Shown here piece by piece: positions 24,734 through 33,805 of a stretch of 64,000 nt of DNA. The first letter of the stretch is position 1. Every line of letters starts with the position of its first letter. Source of the DNA: Bacillota bacterium (GTDB lineage: Bacteria > Bacillota > Clostridia > Peptostreptococcales > Anaerovoracaceae); NCBI GenBank assembly GCA_017445315.1, contig JAFSUI010000012.1, positions 1 through 64,000 of the forward strand. The letters run 5' to 3'. The position numbers were made by a program, and so were the translations under genes. The notes under the pieces were generated by a model, which saw nothing but the letters and a program-made list of their open reading frames with translations, was not told the DNA's origin and did not search any database.

Positions 24734-26956
24734 TTAGATACTCTTTTCTCCGCTAAGAACCTGAGCAAGCCTTACGCGTAGTCCGGAGTATCTTTCTTTG
24801 ATTCTATTGTTATCAACCATTGCCTGAAGACGTCTGAACGAACCGCAGAGAACCACCGCTTCTTTTCCCCTCGTGACCGCGGTATAGAGGAGATTTCTCG
24901 TTGCGAGCATCGGAGGAACATTTGCAATCGGCATGACCACAATTGGAAACTCACTTCCCTGGCTCTTATGAACGGTTAGCGCATAAGCGAGTTCAAGTTC
25001 TTCCAGTCCCGCGGCATCGTACTCTACATATCTATCTTCATCAAAGATTACAGTGACCTTTCCATATTCATTATCGATATTGCTGATATATCCCATGTCG
25101 CCGTTAAATATGCCCTCACCCTCGGATAAATCGCGACGCCTGCGCCAGCCTATCTGATAATTGTTTCTTATCTGCATTACCTTGTCGCCTTTACGGAAGA
25201 TTCTGTCGCCGGATTTCTTTTCGGGTTTATCTGGTGCAGGTGGATTTAATTTTGCTTGTAGAAGTTTATTTAGAGAAACGGTACCGAGTTCTCCCTTTCT
25301 CGTCGGCGTCAAAACCTGAATGTCCTTCTTTGGATCTGCCTCTTTGAAAAATGCAGGAAGCCTCGTTTCAACCAGGCTCACGACCAAATCCGAAATGGCA
25401 CTTTCACCTGCCATTTCCATAAAGAAGAAATCTTTTCCCTTCTCGTTGACAGAAGGATACTCGCCTTTATTTATTCTATGAGCATTTACTACGATTAGAC
25501 TTTCCTCTGCCTGCCTAAAAATCTCCGTGAGCCTCGTAACTCCTACAAACTCGCTATCTATAACATCAAGAAGAACGCTTCCCGCGCCAACAGACGGGAG
25601 CTGGTCGCTATCTCCGATTAATATAAGTCGCGTTCCGGTTTTTATCGCATCCGTAAGTCCTGCCATGAGCATCACATCTATCATTGATGTTTCGTCTATA
25701 AGAATCACATCGTAGTCAAGTTGATCCTCAGAGTTCTTCTTAAAACGCATGTCGTCGATTTCTTCAGAGTAATAATACTCAAGCAAACGATGGATGGTCT
25801 GCGCAAATCTTCCGCTGGTTTCTGTTATTCTCTTTGCTGCTCTTCCTGTTGGTGCTGCGATTGCGGTCTTAAGTCCGCTCTTTTCAAAGATATTAATTAT
25901 CGCGTTTATTATCGTCGTCTTACCTGTACCGGGACCACCCGTTATTACGGAAACACCATCCGCAACCGACGCAGTAACCGCACGTTTTTGTTTTACGGAG
26001 AGTTCAATTCTGTTTTCAACCTCTGCCTGTCGTATCATATTGTCCAGATTTGTTGCGATAGGCTTTAGACTTCCATTACTTAATCTTATTAGATTTGACA
26101 CTACTCGTAGTTCTGCGGCATAGTAATAAAAAAGATAGCAGACTTCTTCACCGTCAAGATTATCTACTTTGATGTCACCGTTAAATGCGACCTCAACTAT
26201 TCCATCGTCAACTCGCTCGCCCGAAACATCGAGAAGCTCCGACACCATATTCTTTAATTGCTCGCGAGGAAGATAGGTGTTCCCCTCTCCTGCAGCAAAC
26301 TGAAGCGCATATTTTATTCCGCTGTTTATTCTGAACGGACTATCTTCTTCTACACCCATGATGCGTCCGATATTATCTGCCTTCTTAAAACCAAACCCCG
26401 GAACTTCGTCAATTAACCTATAAGGATTTTCTTCTATGATTGCGAGTGCATCCTTTCCGTAGGCCTTATAAAGCCTCATGGCCTGCGCCGCAGAGAGTCC
26501 ATACTCTTGGAACGCCAGACTTATTTTTGAAAACTCTCGCTTCTCAGCAAAGGACTCTATTATTGTTTCAGCAGTCTTCGCGCCGATTCCTTTGACCTTT
26601 AAAAGTCGCTCGGGTTCCTCGTCTATTACGCGCAATGTATCTTCTCCGAATGCCGCAATCAAATTTGCTGCAGTTGACGGTCCGACGCCTTTGATCATTC
26701 CCGAGCTCAAGAAATCAAAGATGGCATCTATTCCGGTAGGTAACACTTCTTCAAACTCGGTAAATACAAACTGTTCGCCGTATGTGGAATGATTCTTAAA
26801 TGAACCTCTCAGTTTAAAATGCGCACCCTTATGGCAATCCGGAAGATTTCCGACAACAGTAAAATACTCCGTATCCGTTTCCATAACAGCTACGGTGTAT
26901 CCATTTTCTTCATTCCTAAAGATTATTTCTACTATGCTGCCGACTCTTTCTTCCAT
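24734..26956 (-). CDS. recD2: RecD2-type ATP-dependent DNA helicase
   Basis: SF1B 5'-to-3' helicase found outside RecBCD, with roles in DNA repair and replication-fork upkeep. The ~740 residues match the family. The N-terminus has the RecD2 OB-like start VGSIVEIIFRNEENGYTV and helix-hairpin-helix segments (LIAAFGEDTL, KVKGIGAKTAE). Walker A is GGPGTGKTT near 340-348; later come LIGDSDQLPSVGAGSVL and the C-terminal ALTVHKSQGSEF. The start is chosen at ATG 26954-26956, past a hairpin (26980-27000); the frame is open to 26995. Next to yhaM on the same strand. Confidence 0.92.
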   Translation of the reverse strand: MEERVGSIVEIIFRNEENGYTVAVMETDTEYFTVVGNLPDCHKGAHFKLRGSFKNHSTYGEQFVFTEFEEVLPTGIDAIFDFLSSGMIKGVGPSTAANLIAAFGEDTLRVIDEEPERLLKVKGIGAKTAETIIESFAEKREFSKISLAFQEYGLSAAQAMRLYKAYGKDALAIIEENPYRLIDEVPGFGFKKADNIGRIMGVEEDSPFRINSGIKYALQFAAGEGNTYLPREQLKNMVSELLDVSGERVDDGIVEVAFNGDIKVDNLDGEEVCYLFYYYAAELRVVSNLIRLSNGSLKPIATNLDNMIRQAEVENRIELSVKQKRAVTASVADGVSVITGGPGTGKTTIINAIINIFEKSGLKTAIAAPTGRAAKRITETSGRFAQTIHRLLEYYYSEEIDDMRFKKNSEDQLDYDVILIDETSMIDVMLMAGLTDAIKTGTRLILIGDSDQLPSVGAGSVLLDVIDSEFVGVTRLTEIFRQAEESLIVVNAHRINKGEYPSVNEKGKDFFFMEMAGESAISDLVVSLVETRLPAFFKEADPKKDIQVLTPTRKGELGTVSLNKLLQAKLNPPAPDKPEKKSGDRIFRKGDKVMQIRNNYQIGWRRRRDLSEGEGIFNGDMGYISNIDNEYGKVTVIFDEDRYVEYDAAGLEELELAYALTVHKSQGSEFPIVVMPIANVPPMLATRNLLYTAVTRGKEAVVLCGSFRRLQAMVDNNRIKERYSGLRVRLAQVLSGEKSI

Positions 26957-26979
26957 AAGCCAATCCATCAATAAAATTT

Positions 26980-27000
26980 GCCCGATGTCATGCATCGGGC
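26980..27000 (-). terminator. Hairpin between yhaM and recD2
   Basis: Perfect 8-bp stem GCCCGATG/CATCGGGC with a 5-base loop, then AAATTTTAT on the minus strand. It could be a partial terminator or attenuator inside the operon. Confidence 0.65.
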
Positions 27001-27008
27001 TCTTCTCT

Positions 27009-28004
27009 CTATTCTTCTTCGGACTCTCTCTCCGGATAGAAAGGCATAAACGACGGTCTATAAATCCTTCTGTTATCCAGAGTTCTCATTCTTTCCGAGA
27101 ATGCACCGGGCGCGAGATTGCTTATCGCCTCTTCCATATCATACATACGTGCATCCATTATATCCAAGTAATGAAGAAGCTCAGCCTCCGGGAACATCGG
27201 TTTCTTTGGGCTTCCAAAGTCAGGCTCATAATGATGCGACAAAACCATATGCTCAAGCACAATAGCCTTCTCTTCAGAAATGCCAAGTTCCTTACAAATT
27301 TCATCCACCAAGGTTACGCCCTGGGTGATATGACCAAGGAGCTGACCCTTCATAGAATAGCCGGTGCTTACACCGTTTTCATTGGCGTCTATTTCGTTAA
27401 GCTTTTCTATATCGTGAATGATTACTCCCGTTACAACGAGATCCTTACTCAAAAAACCATAGATATCCGAAAGCACAATTCCACTCATCAGCATGCGCTT
27501 GAGATGCCAAAGAAGCCCACCGTACTCCGCGTGATGATTCTTTGCCGCCGCAGGATAATACATGAGCCTATCCTTGTTCTTCTCCAGGAGATGAGTTGTA
27601 AGTTTTCTAAAATCCTCATCCTGGATTTCCTCTGCGCGAGCAAAGATGTATGCGTACATATCCTCGGAATCCTCCGGCGCAGCCTTGATAAAGTCTTCCA
27701 TGTTGAGATTGTCCGTCTCGTTGGATTTTCTGACCTTTAAAACTCTTAGCTGAGTCTGGTTGTTCCACTCAGAAACCTGGGCCTTTACCTTTACGATATC
27801 GCCTTCTTTGATGGCAGAAAGTGCAGGAAGCTCCGCCTCTGCAAGATCCCACTTCTTGGCGTTCACCTCTCCTGTAGAATCGGCAAGATTCATGTCCAGA
27901 TATTGCTTTTTATTTGTACCTACTCTAACGTCAATAGATTTCACCATGAAAAAGCTGATGAACTCCATATTGCTTTTTAAATCTATAACAAAATATTCTT
28001 TCAT
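27009..28004 (-). CDS. yhaM: YhaM-like 3'-to-5' exoribonuclease (OB and HD domains)
   Basis: Manganese-dependent exoribonuclease of RNA turnover in Firmicutes. The 331 residues have an N-terminal OB-fold nucleic-acid-binding domain (about 15-105) and a C-terminal HD domain (about 155-290) with the His and His-Asp metal ligands in HHAEYGGLLWHLKR and GVIIHDIEKL. It overlaps the response regulator gene by 4 bp and precedes recD2. Confidence 0.9.
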   Translation of the reverse strand: MKEYFVIDLKSNMEFISFFMVKSIDVRVGTNKKQYLDMNLADSTGEVNAKKWDLAEAELPALSAIKEGDIVKVKAQVSEWNNQTQLRVLKVRKSNETDNLNMEDFIKAAPEDSEDMYAYIFARAEEIQDEDFRKLTTHLLEKNKDRLMYYPAAAKNHHAEYGGLLWHLKRMLMSGIVLSDIYGFLSKDLVVTGVIIHDIEKLNEIDANENGVSTGYSMKGQLLGHITQGVTLVDEICKELGISEEKAIVLEHMVLSHHYEPDFGSPKKPMFPEAELLHYLDIMDARMYDMEEAISNLAPGAFSERMRTLDNRRIYRPSFMPFYPERESEEE

Positions 28005-28693
28005 AGTTTCTCTACCTTATAACCTATTCCCCAAACAACCTTGAGGTATTTGGGATTCTTTGGATTAATCTCTATCTTCTCTCTGATTCTTCTTATGTGA
28101 ACCGCAACAGTGTTTTCCGGATTGAACGCAGGCTCGTTCCAGACGTTTTCATAAATCTGCTCTATTGAAAAAACCTTTCCGGCATTCTTGGTGAGAAGTT
28201 TAAGAATACCGAACTCAGTCGGCGTAACCGTAACCTGCTCTCCGTCAACTATTACAGTCTTTTCGTTATCGTTTATAACCAGACCTCCACTTTGATATAT
28301 TCCCTCTCCGTCCTCCGTCTCAAGACTTCCGAGATTTGTATATCTTCTGAGCTGCGATTTTACTCTCGCAACAAGTTCAAGCGGGTTAAATGGCTTTGTT
28401 ATATAATCATCGGCACCCACGTTGAGACCGGTAATTTTGTCATAATCCTCCGTCTTTGCGGAAAGCATAATGATCGGAATATTATTTTCTTCTCTGATTT
28501 TCATAGTCGCCTGTATGCCGTCCATATTTGGCATCATTACATCCATGATAATCAGGTGGATTTCGTTCTTTTTAAGCGCCTCCAGAGCCTCTATTCCATC
28601 ATAGGCTTTGAATACGTCATAACCTTCGTTTCTTAGATAGATTTCCACCGCTCCCGCGATTTCGCGGTCGTCGTCACAAACAAGTATATTCAT
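28001..28693 (-). CDS. OmpR-family response regulator, no kinase nearby
   Basis: A 230-residue two-component regulator. The receiver domain has the acidic pocket DDD (7-9), the phospho-acceptor Asp51 in IIMDVMMPNMDG and the switch Lys in YITKPFNPLE. The C-terminal winged-helix OmpR DNA-binding domain starts near residue 130 and ends with the conserved RRIREKIEINPKNPKYLKVVWGIGYK region. No histidine kinase is in the window. The next gene, yhaM, overlaps it by 4 bp (ATGA type). The divergent rsmJ shares its promoter region. Confidence 0.92.
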   Translation of the reverse strand: MNILVCDDDREIAGAVEIYLRNEGYDVFKAYDGIEALEALKKNEIHLIIMDVMMPNMDGIQATMKIREENNIPIIMLSAKTEDYDKITGLNVGADDYITKPFNPLELVARVKSQLRRYTNLGSLETEDGEGIYQSGGLVINDNEKTVIVDGEQVTVTPTEFGILKLLTKNAGKVFSIEQIYENVWNEPAFNPENTVAVHIRRIREKIEINPKNPKYLKVVWGIGYKVEKL

Positions 28694-28814
28694 ATTACCC
28701 TCACAAATTCTAGCGTTTTTACAGGGATTATTATATCATTCTTAACAATTGGTGTAAATGTGAGCTGTGATATAATGATACTATAAACTCACAACGATTA
28801 TAGGTAGAGATGCT

Positions 28815-29606
28815 GTGAAATCAAAGTTTTCAGAGAAAAGAACAAAAGAAATAGTAGGCGAGAGAAGCCCGGTGTCGGCATTGAGTGGCGAAGATTCCGC
28901 TAGGGCTATTTCGCGTGATGAAAAGCCCTTTCTTGCCATGCGCGAGGATGTCCTCTCGCTTATATGGAAGGACATGGTTTTACGTGGCGATTTTACCGAA
29001 ATGATCCCAAGAATACGCTCCGTAAATCTTCCCAAGGAGCTTATCGTGAAAGCTGCGAAGATAAATCAAAATATTCAACTGCCACTAGAAGAATCCCCGC
29101 CCCCTCTTGCTATTGACGCAACCGCTGGCCTCGGTGAAGATGCCCTTCTCCTTGCTGCAGCAGGATTTAGGGTTAAGCTTTATGAGCGCGATGAAATAAT
29201 TTTCTCTCTTCTTGAGGATGCGGTTAGACGTGCGATTGAACTTCCCGATGAGGAAGAATATGCCGTACTTAGGCAAGCCGTCTCTCGCATGGAGATATCA
29301 AACGAAGACAGCATAGCTGCCATGAACAATCTTAAAAAGACTTCAGACCTAAGGCCTGATGTTATTCTCCTTGATCCGATGTTCCCCGAGCGCAAGAAAA
29401 GTTCTCTTGTTGGGAAAAAGCTTCAAATCTTGCAACAGCTAGAGAGTCCCTGCGATGACGAAGAAGAACTTCTTGGCGCAGCATTATCCTTAAACCCAAG
29501 AAGATTAATAATAAAAAGGCCCCCGAAGGGACCTTATCTCGCAGGCATAAAACCTACCTTTTCTTATTCAGGAAAATCTGTCAGAATAGACTGCATCGCC
29601 AGATAA
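28815..29606 (+). CDS. rsmJ: 16S rRNA m2G methyltransferase RsmJ-like
   Basis: SAM-dependent methyltransferase that modifies G1516 of 16S rRNA in E. coli. The SAM site is DATAGLGEDALLLA (about 95-108), and family blocks LLDPMFPERKKSSLVGKK and IKRPPKGPYLAG are clear. The 264-residue length matches. The start is a GTG with an AGGTAG site. It is divergent from the response regulator, and ends just before the convergent SDR gene. Confidence 0.85.
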   Translation: MKSKFSEKRTKEIVGERSPVSALSGEDSARAISRDEKPFLAMREDVLSLIWKDMVLRGDFTEMIPRIRSVNLPKELIVKAAKINQNIQLPLEESPPPLAIDATAGLGEDALLLAAAGFRVKLYERDEIIFSLLEDAVRRAIELPDEEEYAVLRQAVSRMEISNEDSIAAMNNLKKTSDLRPDVILLDPMFPERKKSSLVGKKLQILQQLESPCDDEEELLGAALSLNPRRLIIKRPPKGPYLAGIKPTFSYSGKSVRIDCIAR

Positions 29607-29635
29607 ACTTCGATGATTTAGATTAGTTGCACCAG

Positions 29636-30397
29636 TTACATCAGTTTTCCGCCGTCAACTACTAGGTTTGCTCCTGTCACATAGCATGCATCATCAGACG
29701 CTGCAAAAGCTACAACCTTTGCAACCTCCCAAGGCGCTGCTGCATGCGGAATCGGGCCAGATGTAAGCGTTGCTTCAGGATTATCCGCACCAAAGTCATT
29801 TCTGTATGAATCAAGCGTGTACCAAAGCATTTCGGTCTCAGCAATTCCCGGAGATACCGCATTAACTCTTATTCCGTCGCGTCCGTATTCTTTGGCCGCA
29901 ACCTTTGTCATTCCGATAATCGCCCATTTGCTTCCGCCATACGCAACCTCGTATTTATATCCGGTCATTCCTGAGATTGAGGCAAAGTTAATGATTGCAC
30001 CCTTCTGTTGATCACGCATAACAGGAATCGTATGTTTCATCATTAGGAATGTTCCATCAACATTTACCGCAAATATGTTTTTAAAATTATCAAAGTCCAT
30101 ATCAGCGGTCATCTGATATCTTCCGCAGATTCCAGCGGCATTAACAAGTATGTCAATCCTTCCGAATTTTTCTTTTACCGCATTTACTATTTTAATCGCA
30201 TTTTCTTCTTCGGTAATAGAGTCTGTCAGACAGATGAATCTATCTTCAGAAAGCCCAAGCTCAAAAGCTGCTTCTTCTGCTCCTTTAATATCCACCAGTG
30301 CAACATTTGCACCCTTATCGTAGAATTCTTTAACTACAGCCTTTCCTATTCCGCCACCGGCACCTGTAACAATCGCAACCTGATTTGTAAAGTCCAT
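29636..30397 (-). CDS. Short-chain dehydrogenase/reductase
   Basis: NAD(P)-dependent SDR oxidoreductase of about 253 residues. The cofactor loop is TGAGGGIGK near 11-19, the NAAG strand is NAAGICG, and the catalytic residues are Ser in FASISG and Tyr-Lys in YGGSKW. The acid after the second strand (DIKG) suggests NAD rather than NADP. The start is ATG 30395-30397 behind GGAGGTG. Substrate unknown; the C-terminal YVTGANLVVDGGKLM is standard for the classical SDR type. Confidence 0.9.
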   Translation of the reverse strand: MDFTNQVAIVTGAGGGIGKAVVKEFYDKGANVALVDIKGAEEAAFELGLSEDRFICLTDSITEEENAIKIVNAVKEKFGRIDILVNAAGICGRYQMTADMDFDNFKNIFAVNVDGTFLMMKHTIPVMRDQQKGAIINFASISGMTGYKYEVAYGGSKWAIIGMTKVAAKEYGRDGIRVNAVSPGIAETEMLWYTLDSYRNDFGADNPEATLTSGPIPHAAAPWEVAKVVAFAASDDACYVTGANLVVDGGKLM

Positions 30398-30555
30398 ATT
30401 CACACCTCCGCATTATTAAAAAGAAAACTACCCTGTTTATTACAGAAAATTCAGTTTATTCTAATAAAAATATAATCTGTTAAACTGTATATTGTCAATC
30501 ATTCAGGCTTACTAAGTGCTGCGTTTTTTAGCAATTTGATATAGCATCCTTATGG

Positions 30556-30585
30556 TTGACAAAGACTATAATTACATTGTATAAT
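30556..30585 (+). promoter_or_regulatory. Promoter of the tRNA cluster
   Basis: -35 TTGACA (30556-30561), spacer 18 bp, -10 TATAAT (30580-30585), about 30 bp before tRNA-Asn. Both boxes are perfect. Confidence 0.88.
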
Positions 30586-30616
30586 AACCCTTGCCGTTTT
30601 TAATGGCAAAAGGCAT

Positions 30617-30691
30617 TCCGAGGTAGCTCAATGGTGGAGCAACCGGCTGTTAACCGGTAGGCTGTGGGTTCGAGCCCCACCCTCGGAGCCA
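30617..30691 (+). tRNA. tRNA-Asn (GTT)
   Basis: Acceptor stem TCCGAGG/CCTCGGA, D arm with AGCTCAATGGTGGAGC, anticodon GTT at 30649-30651 with stem CCGGC/ACCGG, T arm with GGTTCGAGCC and an encoded CCA. Confidence 0.95.
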
Positions 30692-30710
30692 TTTAATTTC
30701 TGCCTGATGT

Positions 30711-30799
30711 GCCGGTGTGGCGGAATTGGCAGACGCACGGGACTTAAAATCCCGCGATCCTCACCGATCGTACCGGTTCGACCCCGGTCACCGGCACCA
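30711..30799 (+). tRNA. tRNA-Leu (TAA)
   Basis: Acceptor stem GCCGGTG/CACCGGC, a class II long variable arm, anticodon TAA at 30745-30747 in stem CGGGA/TCCCG, and encoded CCA. Confidence 0.95.
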
Positions 30800-30827
30800 A
30801 CTCGGTAGATCGCAAAACTTCATACGA

Positions 30828-30903
<76 letters not shown>

Positions 30904-30940
30904 AAAAGCCTTGAAATTCAATGATTTCAAGGCTTTTACT
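30904..30940 (+). terminator. Intrinsic terminator of the tRNA cluster
   Basis: Fourteen-bp stem (AAAAGCCTTGAAAT at 30904-30917 with its complement at 30924-30937), loop 6 bases, ending in TTTT then a T-rich stretch. Confidence 0.9.
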
Positions 30941-31035
30941 TTTCTTCAGGAAAAACCGAATTGTAATATTTTTTTCATATACGTTCAAGGCATTTTTGAT
31001 TCCGCTTATTAGACTATAAAAATTTCAAGACTCCA

Positions 31036-31066
31036 TGCAACCTTTTCCCTATGCGGATTGTATAAT
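31036..31066 (+). promoter_or_regulatory. Candidate ECF-type promoter of the sigma operon
   Basis: TGCAACC (31036-31042) then GTATAAT (31060-31066). The AAC-containing -35 is typical of promoters read by ECF sigma factors, and a sigma-A -35 is missing. The gene just downstream encodes an ECF sigma factor, so self-activation is likely but not shown. Confidence 0.45.
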
Positions 31067-31104
31067 TAGCGAAGGACCTTCAATTTTATTTTTCAGGAGA
31101 TTAA

Positions 31105-31587
31105 ATGAGACTATCTACAGAGGACATTATTAATAAATATCAGGATCGGCTGTTTGCGACTTCTTTTTCGATATGCCGATGCGCCGAGGATGCCGAGGAT
31201 ATTGTCCAGGATACTATCATAAAATATCATCAGTCCAATAAGGATTTTGAAAGCGAAGAGCATATTCGTGCATGGCTGATAAGAGTTTGCATCAACCTTT
31301 CCAAAAACTTGGTTTTGTCATTTTGGAACAGGAACCGGATGCCATGGGAAGAATACATGGAGAATCTGCACTTTACTGAAGAATCCGATAAACACCTTTT
31401 TGAAGCGGTGATGGCCCTTCCTGAAAAATACCGCATTGTAATACATTTGTTTTACTACGAGGGGTATTCTGTGCAAGAAATAGCAAGAATCCTTCATAGG
31501 CGAGAAGGAACTGTGAAGAGTCAACTTACCCGGGGAAGAAGAATATTAAAAGAAGAATTACAGGAGGAATGGAGAGATGACGAATAA
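31105..31587 (+). CDS. ECF-type RNA polymerase sigma factor
   Basis: A 160-residue sigma-70 family member of the extracytoplasmic-function class: only regions 2 and 4 are present. Region 2 covers about 10-75 (AEDAEDIVQDTIIKYHQ), and region 4 about 105-155 (LPEKYRIVIHLFYYEGYSVQEIA, then EGTVKSQLTRGRRIL as the DNA-recognition helix). It has an AGGAG site and overlaps the next gene by 11 bp, as sigma/anti-sigma pairs do. Stimulus and regulon unknown. Confidence 0.92.
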   Translation: MRLSTEDIINKYQDRLFATSFSICRCAEDAEDIVQDTIIKYHQSNKDFESEEHIRAWLIRVCINLSKNLVLSFWNRNRMPWEEYMENLHFTEESDKHLFEAVMALPEKYRIVIHLFYYEGYSVQEIARILHRREGTVKSQLTRGRRILKEELQEEWRDDE

Positions 31588-32170
31588 GGAAAATTATCAG
31601 AGGACGTTTTCAGCACTGCATGCCTCCGAAAAATTAACATTGGAGGACAGAATAATGAGCAAGAAGAAAAGAACATATATCCCACGCGTTGCTATCGTGC
31701 TCGTGGCATTGGTTGTAGTTTTGGGAAGCGGCTCTGCAGCCTACGCTAATAATCTCGGAGGAATCCAAAGGTCTTTACAGGTGTTCTTCCGCGGAGATCA
31801 GACCACTGTAACCTTTGACCTTGATAAAGGAACATACTCAGGAACATATCAAACTCCTGATGGCAAAACCGAAGAGTTCAGCGGTGGTGGCGTTGCGACC
31901 AATCCGGATGGAACAGTGCGTCCTGTAACCGAAGAAGAAATGATTGCGCATTTAAATCAACCGGATGTAGATTATCTTGATGATGGCTCTGTTTGGCTAT
32001 ACTACCATAATCAAGCCATCGAAATCACAGATATGTTCAATGAGGACGGAGTATGCTTCATCCAGGTGCATTATGGCGATGAAACCAGATATGTGACAGT
32101 AAAATACGGAAAAGGCCATTCATCCAGCCCTTATTCATATGTGCAACCGCATGAATTTAACAACTATTAA
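31577..32170 (+). CDS. Single-pass membrane protein, probable anti-sigma factor
   Basis: A 197-residue protein with a cytoplasmic N-terminus (about 1-34, containing FSALHASEKL, a common start in ECF-partner proteins), one transmembrane helix (about 37-58), and an extracytoplasmic domain of about 135 residues. The outer domain is rich in Asp, Tyr and Thr. I do not recognise a named domain in it. Overlap with the sigma gene and this topology make an anti-sigma role likely. It shows no zinc-binding HxxxCxxC motif, so it is not a ZAS-type factor. Confidence 0.65.
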   Translation: MTNKENYQRTFSALHASEKLTLEDRIMSKKKRTYIPRVAIVLVALVVVLGSGSAAYANNLGGIQRSLQVFFRGDQTTVTFDLDKGTYSGTYQTPDGKTEEFSGGGVATNPDGTVRPVTEEEMIAHLNQPDVDYLDDGSVWLYYHNQAIEITDMFNEDGVCFIQVHYGDETRYVTVKYGKGHSSSPYSYVQPHEFNNY

Positions 32171-32182
32171 TTAATCCCTACC

Positions 32183-32212
32183 AAAAAGCCTGCAGCACGC
32201 TGCAGGCTTTTT
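32183..32212. terminator. Bidirectional terminator between convergent genes
   Basis: Nine-bp stem GCCTGCAGC/GCTGCAGGC with a 2-3 base loop, AAAAA before and TTTTT after, between the anti-sigma gene and the convergent PstS-like gene. Confidence 0.88.
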
Positions 32213-32219
32213 CTTTACT

Positions 32220-33761
32220 CTACGGTACCGTAACGAATGTGTCTCCTTTTTGAGGAAGCTTTCCGTAATCGATATCCGCTTCCGTATAACCAAGTGGAAT
32301 ACCTTCTTCGTCTCTGATATGCTCTGGCCAAACATTTATATCCAGTATAATAATCTTATCTTGTCCATCTTCGCTATCAATCCTAAAGTCTATAGATTCA
32401 ATGCCATTTTCTCTAATACGCTCACCTATTGGATAGAATCGATATCCTTGATTTTCGTAGTTTTGACTGTATGTGCCTCTTGTGAATATATCACCGTAAG
32501 TAAGTTCAAATGCATGTTCCGTCAAAACAATCTCAGCCCTAACGGAATCTTTCACAAGCATGAACTTTCTGCCTTCTTCTATTTCATTTTCAATTATAGG
32601 CTCGGATTGCACTTTTCCTTCGCTGTCTCTCGGAAGTGGTCCGTAGCCGGTTTCTTCTATAATCTTCTGTCCGTCATCCGAAAGCAAGAAGTCCAAAACC
32701 TGCTGAACATATGGGCTGTCGTTAGACGCAAGTCCTGCGCAGACCAAGCTCGCAAGCACAGGATATGCCCCTGTCTTTATATTCTCCACAGATGGATAAA
32801 CACCATCCACAGAGAGCATCTTTACACCCTTCTCCTGGTTGAGACCCTCCAAGAAATATCTGAACGTATATCCTATCGCACCGGCCTCATTATGGTATTG
32901 CTTGACGTTCTCTATTACACCACCCATGGCATTAACCATTGTAATGGTGTCAGGCTCCATCAAAGGAACTTCTCCCATGAAATATTTCATCATAACCTGG
33001 GAACCCGAGTCCTCAGGTCTCTGGAACGCTATAATCTTCTGATTCTTTCCGCCAACTTCTTTCCAGTTGGTTATCTCGCCGCTATAGATTTTGCGAACCT
33101 CCTCAGAGGTCAAGTTTTCTACAGGATTATCCTCTTCAACAAAGAATACAAATGCTTCTCTACCAATCGGCTGTGATATTATCTGCTCATTATATATGGT
33201 CGCCATTTCCTTTTGATTGGCGGACGGTCTTGCCCCAAAGAAAAGATCCACGTCATGCTCTATCAAGGCTCCGTATCCCTCAACCGAATTGGTGAACCGA
33301 ACAACCCTACCATTGTTATACTTCCATGAAAAGATGTGGTCGTATTCTAGACCCCATTCCTTTTTCTCAGCTTCTTTAATTAGATCAAATACTTCAGATT
33401 CTATTATATCTATGTCCTTGTATATGGCCTTTGCTACTGCAGTGTAAATTGGATAGCAGGCCTCGGCCCCGTCTAGCACAGGCATATTTTTTATACCTTC
33501 TATTGTCAGGCTCGCAGGATGGTCAAGCTCTACAAGCTTTTCTCCATCATAAACATGATAGCCAGTGAAGTCCGTTGACGAAAAGCCATACATATATCTG
33601 AAGCCATGACCATTATACTTATCAAACTCCGCATGCTTATGGTGATCCCACAGGAGAAATCCGCCAACTATAAGCGCGATTATTAGAATGATTACCAGCA
33701 CTGTAATCGCTATAGCTATGAGTCCCCTCGCAAGCCATCCACGTTTACCCCTTTCTTTCAT
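32220..33761 (-). CDS. Membrane-anchored PstS-like substrate-binding protein
   Basis: A 513-residue extracytoplasmic protein held by an N-terminal transmembrane helix (about 14-38) rather than a lipobox. The central part is a PstS/PBP-like fold: EAFVFFVEEDNPVENLTSEEV (about 200-220), YSGEITNWKEVGG and FQRPEDSGSQVMM are typical of phosphate-binding PstS domains. A distinct C-terminal region after about 390 is not recognised. No pst permease or ATPase genes are nearby, so it may be a sensor or scavenger rather than a transporter part. Phosphate as ligand is inferred. Confidence 0.75.
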   Translation of the reverse strand: MKERGKRGWLARGLIAIAITVLVIILIIALIVGGFLLWDHHKHAEFDKYNGHGFRYMYGFSSTDFTGYHVYDGEKLVELDHPASLTIEGIKNMPVLDGAEACYPIYTAVAKAIYKDIDIIESEVFDLIKEAEKKEWGLEYDHIFSWKYNNGRVVRFTNSVEGYGALIEHDVDLFFGARPSANQKEMATIYNEQIISQPIGREAFVFFVEEDNPVENLTSEEVRKIYSGEITNWKEVGGKNQKIIAFQRPEDSGSQVMMKYFMGEVPLMEPDTITMVNAMGGVIENVKQYHNEAGAIGYTFRYFLEGLNQEKGVKMLSVDGVYPSVENIKTGAYPVLASLVCAGLASNDSPYVQQVLDFLLSDDGQKIIEETGYGPLPRDSEGKVQSEPIIENEIEEGRKFMLVKDSVRAEIVLTEHAFELTYGDIFTRGTYSQNYENQGYRFYPIGERIRENGIESIDFRIDSEDGQDKIIILDINVWPEHIRDEEGIPLGYTEADIDYGKLPQKGDTFVTVP

Positions 33762-33805
33762 AAGCCCCTCCTTCCGGTCGATAAATAGAATTCTGTCAAT
33801 GGTAA

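Noticed and set aside
31577..32170. ZAS-type (zinc) anti-sigma factor
   Set aside because: No HxxxCxxC motif is present in the cytoplasmic part.
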